Positions 8,437 to 19,078 of a DNA stretch of 64,000 nucleotides are shown here, in pieces. This DNA comes from Geminocystis sp. NIES-3708 (GTDB lineage Bacteria; Cyanobacteriota; Cyanobacteriia; Cyanobacteriales; Cyanobacteriaceae), in the NCBI RefSeq assembly GCF_001548095.1, contig NZ_AP014815.1, forward strand, positions 3,285,656 through 3,349,655, in the 5' to 3' direction. Position numbers and translations under genes: made by a program. The notes below the pieces were generated by a model that saw only the letters and a program-made list of their open reading frames with translations, was not told the origin of the DNA and ran no database searches. Within the stretch, counting starts at the first letter, position 1, and each line of letters opens with the position of its first letter.

Positions 8437-10062
8437 ATGGCAAATATTACTCAAGTATCTAATGGATTAAAGAATAAAAAAGCATTAAAAGATTGTATTT
8501 TAGGTGCTATCGATATTGGGACAAATTCCATTCATATGGTAGTAGTACAAATTAATGCTCAAATTCCTTCTTTCAGTATCATTGCTAAAGAAAAAGATAC
8601 CGTTAGATTGGGTGATCGCCATCCCGAAACAGGAAATCTGACAGAAGAAGCTATAAATCGTTCTTTAGCGGCTCTAAAACGCTGTAAACATTTAGCAGAC
8701 AGCTTAAAAGCAGATCAAGTTATTGCCGTAGCAACAAGTGCGACACGAGAAGCTCCCAATGGACAAGAATTTTTAAGACTAATACAAGCAGAGTTAGGTA
8801 TTTATGTTGACTTAATATCAGGGCAGGAAGAAGCCAGAAGAATCTATCTAGGAGTTTTATCAGGTATGGATTTTGGTGGAAAAGTTCATGCTATGATTGA
8901 CATTGGAGGAGGCTCAACAGAAATAGTTTTGGGAGATAATAAAGAAGCAAGATTTTTAAGTAGTACAAAAATAGGAGCTGTTCGTCTTACTCAAGATTTT
9001 ATTCATAGTGATCCTATTAATCATCAAGAATTTTTTAGTTTACAAGCCTATGTGAGAGGGATGTTAGAGCGCCCTGTGGAAGAATTTAAAAATGCTCTTA
9101 ATCAAGGAGAAACACCGATTTTTGTAGGCACATCAGGCACAGCAGAAACTTTAGCTTTAATTCATTCTACCCAAAACCAAGAAGTTGCACCTTTAACCCT
9201 CAATGGCTATCAAATACCACTAAGAGATATTGAAGCAATTTTAAGCCGTCTAATTACGATGAGTTATGCCCAACGTGCTACTTTACCCGGAATGTCTGAG
9301 CGTAGGGCGGAAATTATCATAGCTGGAGTTACAATTTTGGTAGAAGCAATGAAAATGCTAGACATAGAATATCTTACCATTTGTGAACGTGCCTTGCGAG
9401 AAGGAGTCATTGTTGATTGGATGTTGCAACATGGTTATATTGAAGACCGTCTTGCACTTCAAGGAGAAGTACGACCTAGAAATATTTATAAAATTGCCCA
9501 TAAATATCGAGTGGATTTACCTCATGCCGAAAAAATAGCTGATTTTGCCCTTAATATTTTTGATGCCACCAAAAATCTATTACATTCTTGGGGTAATTTG
9601 GAAAGAGAATATCTTTGGTCATCCACTATTTTACATAATTCTGGTTTATATATCTCTCATTCTGCTCATCATAAACACTCTTATTATTTGATTCGTAATG
9701 CTGAATTATTGGGTTTTAGTGAAATTGAAATTGAATTAATTGCCCAAATTGCTCGTTATCACCGTAAAAGTAAACCAAAACGCAAACATGAAACTTATAC
9801 TTGTTTATCAGACTATCATCGTCAAATCATTAAACAATTAAGTGCTATTCTTCGATTGGCGATCGCATTAGATCGTCGTCAAATTGGAGCAATAAAAAGC
9901 CTAGAATGTAGATATGATAGTGAATATAGACAATTACATTTGCATCTAACTCCTTCTTTGCCTAATGATGATTGTGCCTTAGAATTATGGAATTTAGATT
10001 ATAAAAAACCAATTTTTGAACAGGAATTTCAAGTAAAAGTAATTACTACATTACATAAATAA
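8437..10062 (+). CDS. ppx: Exopolyphosphatase / guanosine pentaphosphatase (Ppx/GppA family)
   Basis: 541 residues. The N-terminal ASKHA ATPase-like fold has AIDIGTNSIHMVVV at about 25-38, VATSATREAPNG near 105, the phosphate-binding MIDIGGGSTEIV near 153 and a VGTSGTAETLA step near 230. The C-terminal half (about 325-540) is an HD-like helical domain with SSTILHNSGLYISHSAHHKHSYYLI. It hydrolyses long-chain polyphosphate and possibly pppGpp in the cytosol. Length and two-domain layout match cyanobacterial Ppx. It stands alone after the HEARO-like element. Confidence 0.9.
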   Translation: MANITQVSNGLKNKKALKDCILGAIDIGTNSIHMVVVQINAQIPSFSIIAKEKDTVRLGDRHPETGNLTEEAINRSLAALKRCKHLADSLKADQVIAVATSATREAPNGQEFLRLIQAELGIYVDLISGQEEARRIYLGVLSGMDFGGKVHAMIDIGGGSTEIVLGDNKEARFLSSTKIGAVRLTQDFIHSDPINHQEFFSLQAYVRGMLERPVEEFKNALNQGETPIFVGTSGTAETLALIHSTQNQEVAPLTLNGYQIPLRDIEAILSRLITMSYAQRATLPGMSERRAEIIIAGVTILVEAMKMLDIEYLTICERALREGVIVDWMLQHGYIEDRLALQGEVRPRNIYKIAHKYRVDLPHAEKIADFALNIFDATKNLLHSWGNLEREYLWSSTILHNSGLYISHSAHHKHSYYLIRNAELLGFSEIEIELIAQIARYHRKSKPKRKHETYTCLSDYHRQIIKQLSAILRLAIALDRRQIGAIKSLECRYDSEYRQLHLHLTPSLPNDDCALELWNLDYKKPIFEQEFQVKVITTLHK

Positions 10063-10412
10063 AAATAATTTCTGGCTTTTATACAATAGTTATGATAATT
10101 AACAAGCCCAGTGAAAAATTACAAGATATAAGATAAAAAATATACTTATTTTAAACTAATAAAAATCTAGCAAAAATATCCTTTTCAGGGTATATAAGAT
10201 CTTTATACTTAGTATTTTATAATTCTCTGATTCTTTTATTTTCAAGTGATCATAAATACTGTAAAAAACCGAAAATAGTTTTGAGATTAAAGTCAAGTTA
10301 CTTGAATTTATGTGAAGAATAATATTAAGAATAAATACGAAAACTGATTCGCTTATTCGACATCTTTAAAAATTGACTAGCATATAGATTATTCTAATCT
10401 AAGGTGTGAATT
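10063..10412. other. AT-rich spacer upstream of the CHAT two-partner gene
   Basis: No reading frame or RNA gene was recognised. Near the 3' end a TTGACT (10373-10378) and TAATCT (10395-10400), 16 bases apart, resemble a sigma-70 promoter. It would leave only a few leader bases before the ATG at 10413, so it is doubtful. AAGGTG at 10401-10406 is a plausible ribosome-binding site. The rest is AT-rich with no clear repeat. Confidence 0.3.
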
Positions 10413-13400
10413 ATGATCAGAAAAATAAGCCTAATAATTACCTTCTCATTTATTATTAATTGCTTTTTGCCTGAATCAAGCCAAGGTCAAGAAATTAGTA
10501 TCGATGGCAATACAGCTACCATTGTCACCAAAAATGGAGAACGCATCGTAATTGATGGCAATACATTATCCAGAGACGGGAAAAACCTCTTTCACAGCTT
10601 CAAAGAATTTGGTTTAACGAATCAACAAATAGCAACTTTTTTAACAAATCCCAATATTCAAAATATTTTAACCAGAGTTACAGGGGGAAATCCATCTTAT
10701 ATTAACGGTTTAATCGAAGTTGTCGGTGGAAACTCTAACCTTTTTTTGATGAATCCTGCAGGAGTTGTTTTTAGTCAAGGAGCTAGTTTAAATGTACCAG
10801 CAGATTTTACCGCTACTACCGCTACAGGTATTGGCTTTAGTAACGGAATTTTAAACGCCATTGGCAATAATGACTATCAAAATTTAACGGGTAATCCTAC
10901 TAACTTTATTTTCAACACTCAACAATCAGGAAGTATTATCAACGCGGGGGATTTAAAAGTAGCACAAGGAAATAACATCAATCTTTTTGCGGCTAATATC
11001 ATCAATACAGGTACAATCGAAACCCCTCAAGGGAAAATCAATATACAGGCGGTTAAAGGTACATCAAGGATAAAAATCACTCCTGAAGGTAGTTTGTTGA
11101 GCTTAGAGCTTGATATCCCGAAAGATGAGCAAGGAAATTTATTAGGCTTCACCCCTCAAGATTTACCGAGTCTATTGACAGGGGCAAATAATGGTGGTGT
11201 GACAACGGGGAATGTCATGGTTGAAAATAATCAAGTACAAGTGGCGAAAAGTAATATCCCCAGTGAAACGGGAATTGTCATTGCATCAGGAAAAATCAGT
11301 ACTTCATCGGCAAATAAAGGGGGAGAAGTAACGGTATTAGGGGATAAAGTTGGGGTGATTGATGGTGAAATATCTGCTAATGGTGATTTAGGGGGCGGAA
11401 AAGTTTTATTAGGTGGTGAGCGTCAAGGAAAAGGCACAATTCCCAATGCTCAAATTACCGTTATTGATAAAAATTCTACTGTGAATGCTGATGCCAACTT
11501 AAGGGGTAATGGGGGAGAGGTTATCGCCTTTGCCAGTGATTATCTAGGAGTTGATGGTCAATTAACGGCAAAAGGTGGCTTGATTTCAGGGGATGGTGGA
11601 TTTATTGAAACCAGTGGTTTAAAATCATTTTCGATCAACACAGTGCCTGATGTGGGTGCAACTAATGGCACAGGTGGAGAATGGTTAATTGATCCTTATA
11701 ATATTGCAATTATAAGTGAAGATTTATTTGAAGGTATAACTAGCGAAAATCCCTTCATTGCTTTTAATAATAATGCTCTACTGTGGGTAGGATTTATACA
11801 ACAAGCACTTATCAACGGTGACGTTACTGTATCAACGGGAATAAGTAGTGATACTCGATTACCTCAAGAAGGAAATATTACTTGGAATAGTGATGCAATA
11901 CTTGATTACGATAACATTGGACAAGGAAAAACTTTAACGTTGGATGCGGCTAATAATATTATTTATTTAGGAATAATTGATGATTTCATCCCTTCAACTA
12001 TAGATTCTCTAAATATTGTTTTTAATGCTGATTCTGATAATAATCAATTTGGAGCAATCGCACTTTTCAATGGTTCATTAATCAATACCAATACAGGTAA
12101 TATTAATATTAATGCTAATGCTGCGACTACCACAGATATTAATGGAGGTTTTGAAATCATCGGAAATGGCAGAATTATTACATCGGGTATAACAACTTTT
12201 AATACAGGACAGACAAATATTGTAGTTCCTGAAACATCCCCCAGTGACTTTAATACTGTTGTGATTAATAGTGCTGATAATGTTAACCTTTATGATATCA
12301 ATACTCTTAACTTGGGTAATTCTAATGTCAACGGTGATTTAAGAGTAACGACTAATGGTAATCTTACCAATAGTGGAAATATTATAGTAGCAAATAATAC
12401 TGATATTAATACTAACGGTAATGATATTTTATTAGATGTAACGGGAAATAATTTTCAAACTGTTAATATTGTCAATGCTAACAACGTAATTCTTGCAGAT
12501 ATTAATGATTTAACCTTTGGGAATGTAGATAGTGAAAGTAATCCTCTCAACATTAGCATTTCAGGAGATTTAGATTTGCGAGTTACAGGTATCACGAATA
12601 TTCTGAGTAATATTCAAGCTAATAGTATTCTCACAAATAATCTTGGCACAACGGTTGTTAATGCTAATACCATCACCACTACGGGAAATCAAACATATAA
12701 TAATCAACTTAATATAGAAAGAAATAGTATTTTTAGTAGTGCGACTGGACAATTAAATTTTAATGGTGCAGTAAATGTTAGTCAAAGTCTCACTCTTGAA
12801 AGTTTGTCAGGGATTAATTTTCCTCAAAATGCCCTTGTTTCAGCTAATGGTAGTAATTTGATTTTGAGAACGTTAAATGACGATAGATTTATCTCTATTA
12901 ATAATGGTAACAGCACCCTATTTAATATCTCTAACCTCAATCAAATCAATGGCTTTGAGAATATTATCATTGGAGAAAGTAGTTCTATCGGTTCTATCAA
13001 TATTGATGGTGTTTTAAACATAAATGATCCTCTCAGTTTACAGGCTAGTAATATCAATGTTAATTCTTCTATTTTTGGGGATGATAATGCTTCTATTACC
13101 ATCATAGGTGCGAAAACAACCACGACTCTCAACGCTGATATTATAACTCAAGGTAATGATATAACCATTGATGATAACGTTATTTTAGGTGCTGATGTTA
13201 CCCTAGCTATTGATAATGGAAATAATATTATCGGTAATATTGACATACTTGGAACTATTAATGGTAATCAAAGTTTAACTCTCAATGGCGGTGATAGCAG
13301 TATTTTTATTCTAGGAGTGATCGGTAATAGTCAAGCTTTAAATAACTTAACTGTCACAGCAAATACAACTAATCTTAATGGTGGTTTGGTTTTGACAACG

Positions 13401-15761
13401 GGAAATCAAACTTTTAATGGTGATTTACTACTCACTAATAATAGTACTCTTGAACCACAAGGCTTTTTTGTCAGTGACAATATAATTACCAACGGTAATA
13501 ATGTTACGATCATCGCCGACAATATTAACACTGGAAACATTAATACAAGTAATATTGAGGGTAATGGTGGTAATATTATTCTTACTTCCACTCAAGATGG
13601 TATTCTAACTCAGAATCTGAACTCTTCAGGAAATAATGGTGGTGCGATCGCCTTGAACTCAGGCACAACTATTGAAACACAAGGAATTAGCTCAATCGGA
13701 AATACGCAAAATGGTGGCAATGTAACAATTAATTCTCTTAATGACATACAATTGACTAACATTAATACCCGTAGTAATAACCTCACAGGGGGGAATGTCA
13801 ATATACTAACAAGCGGTAGATTAAGAATAACAGAAACCATTGGTAATACTAATTTTAGTATCGATAGTAGTGGCAACAATGGTGGAGGTTCTATTAATAT
13901 TAGCTTCTTTCCTGAAGGACTTGAAAAAAATCAGGAAGATCCTCGTTTACCTTTTATTGTAGGCGATCCTAGTAATAATGGAACTTTAGGACTTATTACT
14001 ACGGGTGATTTCACTGTTGAACCGGGAGAATATTTTGATACATTTCAATTAGGAAATATTGGAGTCGTATTATTAGATCCCCAACCAGAAACTCCCCAAC
14101 CAGAAACTCCCCAACCAGAAACTCCCCAACCAGAAACTCCCCAACCAGAAACTCCCCAACCAGAAACTCCCCAACCAGAAACTCCTCAACCAGAAACTCC
14201 ACAACCAGAAACTCCACAACCAGAAACTCCACAACCAGAAACTCCACAACCAGAAACTCCGCAACCAGAAACTCCTCAACCGGAAACTCCTCAACCGGAA
14301 ACTCCTCAACCAGAAACTCCTCAACCAGAAACTCCTCAACCGGAAACTCCTGTCAATTCTCGCACAGAAAAACTCAATCTATTACAAAAAGAAGGTGATC
14401 CAAATAATGCCATTCCTTCACGATTTGAAGTTAAAACCCTTGGGGCAAATCTTTATCCTTCAGTTATTCCTATTGCCACCATTGCTCAAGCTCAAGAAAT
14501 TTTAACTTTAATCGAACAAGAAACACCGGAAAAACCAGCATTGATATATGTTACTTTTACTCCTAAAGGTTATGAACCACCTAATTTGGAAAAAGAATTT
14601 GCCCGTAGAGAAGTTTTAAATACTCAAGAATATAGCCAAGTTGATATTACTCTTTCTGATATTCAACCGACTATTCCCTTAAAACCATCTGAAGAAGATC
14701 AGTTAGATTTACTAATAATTACCCGTAAAGGCGCTCCCATCAGGTTAACTGTACCTGTTACCCGTGAGCAAGTAGTGCAATCAGCTACTAATTTATGGTC
14801 AAGTGCGTCAGATAATTTTGCCTTAAATGACAATTATAAGCCATATGCTACAGAATTATATAGCTGGTTAATTACACCCCTTGAAGATAAACTGAAAAAA
14901 GAAGAAATTTCTAATTTATTATTTATTTTGCCTACAGAAATTCGTTTTCTTCCTGTTGCCGCTTTATATGATGGTAATAACCAGCAGTTTCTCGTCGAAA
15001 AATATAGTAGTGGTTTAGCACCAAGTTTAAACTTAAATGATAATAGTTATCGCCCTATCAAAGATTTAAACCTTTTGGCGATGGGAGCAGCACAGTTTGC
15101 AGATGATCAAGTAACACCTTTACCTGCTGTTGGCTTAGAGTTGCCAACCATTCAAAAAGTTTGGAATGGTAAAGCAACAGAAGATTATCAACGATATTTG
15201 AATAATAACTTTACTTTTGACGAAATTAAACAAAATTTAGGTGCTAAATCTTTTGGAATAGTACATTTTGGTACTCATGGGGAATTTAATCCGACAGAAA
15301 CTACTGATAGTTTTATTCAATTGTATAATTCTCGACTTAAATTAGGTGAATTACGCAATCTTGGTTTAAATCAGCCTTTAGTGGAATTGATGGTATTAAG
15401 TGCTTGTGATACTGCTTTTGGTAACGAGATAGCCGAGTTAGGATTTGCTGGTTTAGCGGTACAAGCTGGAGTTAAAACTTCCTTAGGTAGTGTTTGGCAA
15501 GTCAGTGACACTGGTACTTTGGCGTTGATGACTGATTTTTATGGGCAACTAAAAACTCAATCTACTAAAGCAGAATCTTTACGACAAGCACAGTTAAATA
15601 TGCTTCAAGGTAAAATTTATAAAACTGAAGATGGTAATGAGATTATTACTCCTGAACTAGAAGTATCATTAGATGGGTTACCCGAAAATTCTCGGCAAAA
15701 AGAAGATTTTTCTCATCCTTTTTATTGGGCTCCTTTCACTATGATAGGTAATCCTTGGTAA
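10413..15761 (+). CDS. Secreted two-partner (TPS) filamentous-haemagglutinin-like protein with C-terminal CHAT protease
   Basis: 1782 residues. Residues 1-25 form a signal peptide (ending SSQGQ). Residues about 27-270 are the TPS secretion domain: [19 protein letters not shown], then [27 protein letters not shown] with the NPNG-like NPAG motif. Residues about 280-1200 are Asn/Gly-rich repeats expected to form a beta-helix. A Pro-rich PETPQ tract spans 1225-1313. Residues about 1440-1780 are a CHAT domain with His1622 in HFGTHGEF and Cys1665 in LSACDTAFG, the peptidase C80/caspase-like dyad. The next gene encodes its outer-membrane transporter, so it is likely exported to the cell surface. Protease activity is inferred from the intact dyad; its substrate is unknown. 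Confidence 0.88.
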   Translation: MIRKISLIITFSFIINCFLPESSQGQEISIDGNTATIVTKNGERIVIDGNTLSRDGKNLFHSFKEFGLTNQQIATFLTNPNIQNILTRVTGGNPSYINGLIEVVGGNSNLFLMNPAGVVFSQGASLNVPADFTATTATGIGFSNGILNAIGNNDYQNLTGNPTNFIFNTQQSGSIINAGDLKVAQGNNINLFAANIINTGTIETPQGKINIQAVKGTSRIKITPEGSLLSLELDIPKDEQGNLLGFTPQDLPSLLTGANNGGVTTGNVMVENNQVQVAKSNIPSETGIVIASGKISTSSANKGGEVTVLGDKVGVIDGEISANGDLGGGKVLLGGERQGKGTIPNAQITVIDKNSTVNADANLRGNGGEVIAFASDYLGVDGQLTAKGGLISGDGGFIETSGLKSFSINTVPDVGATNGTGGEWLIDPYNIAIISEDLFEGITSENPFIAFNNNALLWVGFIQQALINGDVTVSTGISSDTRLPQEGNITWNSDAILDYDNIGQGKTLTLDAANNIIYLGIIDDFIPSTIDSLNIVFNADSDNNQFGAIALFNGSLINTNTGNININANAATTTDINGGFEIIGNGRIITSGITTFNTGQTNIVVPETSPSDFNTVVINSADNVNLYDINTLNLGNSNVNGDLRVTTNGNLTNSGNIIVANNTDINTNGNDILLDVTGNNFQTVNIVNANNVILADINDLTFGNVDSESNPLNISISGDLDLRVTGITNILSNIQANSILTNNLGTTVVNANTITTTGNQTYNNQLNIERNSIFSSATGQLNFNGAVNVSQSLTLESLSGINFPQNALVSANGSNLILRTLNDDRFISINNGNSTLFNISNLNQINGFENIIIGESSSIGSINIDGVLNINDPLSLQASNINVNSSIFGDDNASITIIGAKTTTTLNADIITQGNDITIDDNVILGADVTLAIDNGNNIIGNIDILGTINGNQSLTLNGGDSSIFILGVIGNSQALNNLTVTANTTNLNGGLVLTTGNQTFNGDLLLTNNSTLEPQGFFVSDNIITNGNNVTIIADNINTGNINTSNIEGNGGNIILTSTQDGILTQNLNSSGNNGGAIALNSGTTIETQGISSIGNTQNGGNVTINSLNDIQLTNINTRSNNLTGGNVNILTSGRLRITETIGNTNFSIDSSGNNGGGSINISFFPEGLEKNQEDPRLPFIVGDPSNNGTLGLITTGDFTVEPGEYFDTFQLGNIGVVLLDPQPETPQPETPQPETPQPETPQPETPQPETPQPETPQPETPQPETPQPETPQPETPQPETPQPETPQPETPQPETPQPETPQPETPQPETPVNSRTEKLNLLQKEGDPNNAIPSRFEVKTLGANLYPSVIPIATIAQAQEILTLIEQETPEKPALIYVTFTPKGYEPPNLEKEFARREVLNTQEYSQVDITLSDIQPTIPLKPSEEDQLDLLIITRKGAPIRLTVPVTREQVVQSATNLWSSASDNFALNDNYKPYATELYSWLITPLEDKLKKEEISNLLFILPTEIRFLPVAALYDGNNQQFLVEKYSSGLAPSLNLNDNSYRPIKDLNLLAMGAAQFADDQVTPLPAVGLELPTIQKVWNGKATEDYQRYLNNNFTFDEIKQNLGAKSFGIVHFGTHGEFNPTETTDSFIQLYNSRLKLGELRNLGLNQPLVELMVLSACDTAFGNEIAELGFAGLAVQAGVKTSLGSVWQVSDTGTLALMTDFYGQLKTQSTKAESLRQAQLNMLQGKIYKTEDGNEIITPELEVSLDGLPENSRQKEDFSHPFYWAPFTMIGNPW
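14085..14351 (+). repeat. 15-base tandem repeat coding PETPQ (17 full units plus a partial)
   Basis: Seventeen 15-base units encode PETPQ, followed by a final PETP. The wobble base of the second Pro codon comes in blocks along the array: CCC six times, CCT once, CCA four times, CCG once, CCT five times. That pattern suggests local unit duplication by slippage. It links the beta-helix to the CHAT domain, probably as a rigid stalk or wall-spanning spacer. Unit number may vary between strains. Confidence 0.97.
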
Positions 15762-15885
15762 TGTAATAATTAAAGATTTCTAATTTCTTACATTTTATCT
15801 TTATTAAAAAATTTTTAAGGATTTCTATTTATTTTGTTCTTATAATTTATTCATTAAAAACAAATATCAGACTATATATCATATT

Positions 15886-17556
15886 ATGAAAAGTATTAAT
15901 TTGAATAAAAAATTATTTATATTTTCCCTAAGCTCATTATCTTTTTTTAGTGTTAACGATCAAATTTCAGCTCAAGAATTTAATTTTACCATTGAAAATA
16001 ATCAAAAATATTTAACTAATGATTTAGTTAATGACAATATTTTTTTGCTCGGTCAAAATAATTCCCCAGAAGTTTATATCAAAAATATTCAAGTCAAAGG
16101 AAATAGCATTTTAAATAATGAAATTAATACTATTATTGAACCTTATAAAAATCAAAGTGTTACTGGTGAAACTTTAAAAAATGTTGCAGACCAAATTACA
16201 CAAATTTATCTGAATAAAGGTTATATTACTACTAGAGCTATTGTGGAGAATGTTATTGATGAAGTAGCAATTATTAGGGTTGATGAAGGACAAGTAGAAG
16301 CAATTGAAATTGAAGGTGCGAAAAGATTAGAAAATTATGTACGTCAAAGAGTAGCGTTAGGGACAACAACACCTCTTAACTCTGGGAATTTAGAAGATCA
16401 ATTGCGATTGTTAAAAACAGATCCTTTAATTGATAATATTGAAGCTACTTTAAGACAGGGTAATGCTGAAAAACAAAGTATTTTAGTGATAAAAGTTTCT
16501 GAAGCTGATCCCTTTTTTGCGACTATTGGTATTGATAATTATTCTCCTCCCAGCATTGGTGCTTCTCAAATGACTTTTGGGGCGGGTTATGGTAATGTTT
16601 TTGGTTTTGGTGATTCTTTTTCTGTCTCTTATCAACCTCGGTTAGAAGATTGGACTGGTACTTATAACTTAGATCTGTACTATAATGCTCCTCTTAATCC
16701 CATGAATGGTAGTTTACAAGCAAGGGTTTCTATACAAGAAAATACCGTTGTTGAAGGTGATTTTCAAGAGTTAGATATTAGCGGAGAAAGTCAGTTTTAC
16801 GAATTAAGTTATCGTCAACCATTGATTCGTACTCCCCGTGAAGAATTTGCGTTATCTGTTGGTATGAGTTATCGTAATGGTCAAACTTTTACTTTCCAAG
16901 GGCCAACTCCTTTTGGTGTAGGACCTAATGATGATGGTATTACTCGTACGAATGTGATTACTTTTGGTCAAGATTATGTTAAACGGGAAACAACAGGAGC
17001 TTGGGCTTTACGATCTCAATTTAGGATGGGAGTCGGTTTATTTGATGTAACGACATCTAATCGTTCTAATGATCCTGATGGTTATTTTTTTGCATGGTTA
17101 GGACAAATTCAACGAGTACAATTATTAAATCCTGATAATTTATTAATTATTCAAGGAGATATTCAATTAAGTTTAGATCCTTTATTACCATCAGAACAGT
17201 TTGTAATTGGTGGAGGACAATCCGTAAGAGGTTATCGACAAAATGTCCGTGCGGGAGATAATGGTTTTCGTTTTTCCATTGAAGATAGAATTACCTTAAT
17301 TAGAAATGAGGAAAAATTCCCTATATTTCAAATTGCTCCATTTTTTGATATGGGCTCAGTGTGGAATGCTCAGGGAAATCCTAACTTTTCAGCTAATCAA
17401 CAATTTATTGCTGCTTTAGGATTAGGTTTAATTTGGCAACCCATAAACAACTTAAACATAAGAATCGATTATGCACCACCTTTAATTGATTTGATTGATC
17501 GAGGTAATAACATTCAAGATGACGGTTTATATTTCAATCTTAAATATAATTTTTAA
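15886..17556 (+). CDS. ShlB/FhaC/HecB-type two-partner secretion transporter
   Basis: 556 residues. A signal peptide ends near residue 30 (NDQISAQEF). POTRA domains follow at about 65-210 (VYIKNIQVKGNSILNNEINTIIEPY; IYLNKGYITTRAIV; VAIIRVDEGQVEAIEIEGAKRLENYVRQR). A 16-strand beta-barrel covers about 215-556, with the VRGYRQN motif typical of FhaC/ShlB near 445 and a terminal Phe. It is a TpsB outer-membrane channel. Its place 124 bases after the TpsA-CHAT gene indicates that this is the partner. The stop overlaps the convergent WD40 gene by 4 bases. Confidence 0.92.
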   Translation: MKSINLNKKLFIFSLSSLSFFSVNDQISAQEFNFTIENNQKYLTNDLVNDNIFLLGQNNSPEVYIKNIQVKGNSILNNEINTIIEPYKNQSVTGETLKNVADQITQIYLNKGYITTRAIVENVIDEVAIIRVDEGQVEAIEIEGAKRLENYVRQRVALGTTTPLNSGNLEDQLRLLKTDPLIDNIEATLRQGNAEKQSILVIKVSEADPFFATIGIDNYSPPSIGASQMTFGAGYGNVFGFGDSFSVSYQPRLEDWTGTYNLDLYYNAPLNPMNGSLQARVSIQENTVVEGDFQELDISGESQFYELSYRQPLIRTPREEFALSVGMSYRNGQTFTFQGPTPFGVGPNDDGITRTNVITFGQDYVKRETTGAWALRSQFRMGVGLFDVTTSNRSNDPDGYFFAWLGQIQRVQLLNPDNLLIIQGDIQLSLDPLLPSEQFVIGGGQSVRGYRQNVRAGDNGFRFSIEDRITLIRNEEKFPIFQIAPFFDMGSVWNAQGNPNFSANQQFIAALGLGLIWQPINNLNIRIDYAPPLIDLIDRGNNIQDDGLYFNLKYNF

Positions 17557-19067
17557 TGATTTTGATTGGTTTGTTGCCAAATTTTAATTGTGCCATCAAC
17601 TCCTCCTGCCGCCAGAATTTCACCATTTTTACTTAAGGATAAGGAAAAAATACGGTTATCATCGCCAATTTTTAAATGTCCTAATTCTTTTGCAGTGGCA
17701 GGATGCCAAATTTTAATGAAACCATCAACTCCGCCACTATATAATAAATTGCCGTCAGGATTGAAAATTAAGTCCATTACTTGTCCGTGATGACCTTGTA
17801 ATTCTAAAGTAGGTGAAAGTTCTAAAAATAAACTAAACATTGTATTTGGTAAATGCCAGATTTTAATCGAGCCATCAGTACAACCCCCAGCAATATATTC
17901 CCCTGACTTACTAATGGCAATAGATTCTAAAGAAGTGACATTACCTACTAATAAACCAAGTTTTCTTTCTCCTCCTAACTCCCAAATAGTTATCTCTCCA
18001 TCACCACCACCACTAGCAATAAATCCAGATTCTTCATGAATAGCGATGGCATTAATTGCCCCAGTTTTGTCATAGCAACTTTGAAGTAAATCACCACTTT
18101 GTAAATCCCATTGTTTCAAAGTTTGATCATAACTACCACTTACAATAATTTGCCGAGAAGAAGCTATTTCTAAACCATGAATTGAGCCTGTGTGATTAGT
18201 TAAAGTATTTTGAAGGTTTAAACGTAAAGAATTTTTTTCTGATTTCAAAGACCAAATTTTTACATCTTGATCTAAACTACCTGTAACAATACCATGATCC
18301 AGATAATTAAAATCACTAACACTAACGGTTAAAACTCCTTGAGCTGAAGCCTTTACAGCATCAATTTCATAACCTGTGTCTAAAGACCAAATTTTTAAAT
18401 ATTGATCCCAAGAAGAACTTAATAAATACTTACTATCATGAGTAATGATTAAATCAGTAACAGATTGACTATGACCATTAATAATATGAATACATTTCCA
18501 AGCAATTTTTGGGGGAGCTTCAATGTCATAATTTTGGGACTGACTTAAAACATGGCGATCAGGTAATTTAATATCATTAGGGGATGAATTAATAGGTTTT
18601 CGGGAAGATTGAGAAGATTGATAAAGTTGTTCTAAACTTTTAATTCTTTGTTCTAATTTATGTTCTTGAATATAATCAATAATACTTGTTAAAGATTTAT
18701 TTAAACTTTCAACATCTTGCTGTAAAGAAGCAATAATTGGGTTATCTGATTTTTGTGTATTGCTAGAAATTTTAGGCGGAGTTGTCAGGGTATTTTGTTT
18801 TTCTATATAATCGCTAATTTTAGCGTTAATTTCTTCAACTTCTCCTGAAAAACGTCTTAGTTGAATATTTAATGCCGCTCCAATACGATTTTTTGTACGA
18901 GATTCTAAGCGAAAACGATTGATAATATTTAAAAGAAAAGTAATCGTAATAGCAGAAAATAATAAAGTATTAGACTGTAAAAATAAAGAAATAATTAAGC
19001 CAATAATAATAAATAAAACACCGAGATATTCAAGCCATTCTAACCAAAGTAAAGTAACTAAAATCAT
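17553..19067 (-). CDS. Membrane-anchored WD40 repeat protein
   Basis: 504 residues. Two adjacent hydrophobic helices occupy about 3-50, then a charged, probably coiled-coil region (about 60-155) and a linker. From about 185 to the end there are about seven WD40 blades, e.g. GHSQSVTDLIITHDSKYLLSSSWDQYLKIWSL and GHHGQVMDLIFNPDGNLLYSGGVDGFIKIWHP, enough for one closed propeller. Likely an inner- or thylakoid-membrane scaffold; the partner is unknown. It starts 11 bases after mgtE on the same strand, so the two are probably one operon. Confidence 0.85.
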   Translation of the reverse strand: MILVTLLWLEWLEYLGVLFIIIGLIISLFLQSNTLLFSAITITFLLNIINRFRLESRTKNRIGAALNIQLRRFSGEVEEINAKISDYIEKQNTLTTPPKISSNTQKSDNPIIASLQQDVESLNKSLTSIIDYIQEHKLEQRIKSLEQLYQSSQSSRKPINSSPNDIKLPDRHVLSQSQNYDIEAPPKIAWKCIHIINGHSQSVTDLIITHDSKYLLSSSWDQYLKIWSLDTGYEIDAVKASAQGVLTVSVSDFNYLDHGIVTGSLDQDVKIWSLKSEKNSLRLNLQNTLTNHTGSIHGLEIASSRQIIVSGSYDQTLKQWDLQSGDLLQSCYDKTGAINAIAIHEESGFIASGGGDGEITIWELGGERKLGLLVGNVTSLESIAISKSGEYIAGGCTDGSIKIWHLPNTMFSLFLELSPTLELQGHHGQVMDLIFNPDGNLLYSGGVDGFIKIWHPATAKELGHLKIGDDNRIFSLSLSKNGEILAAGGVDGTIKIWQQTNQNH

Positions 19068-19078
19068 AAGAATTATCC

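Noticed and set aside
14011-14339. Long antisense frames opposite the PETPQ repeat
   Set aside because: They only mirror a 15-base repeat that lacks stops in all registers; repetitive translations such as [10 protein letters not shown] are not proteins.
14085-14351. Possible CRISPR array
   Set aside because: Repeats are contiguous 15-base units in frame with a gene, without spacers.
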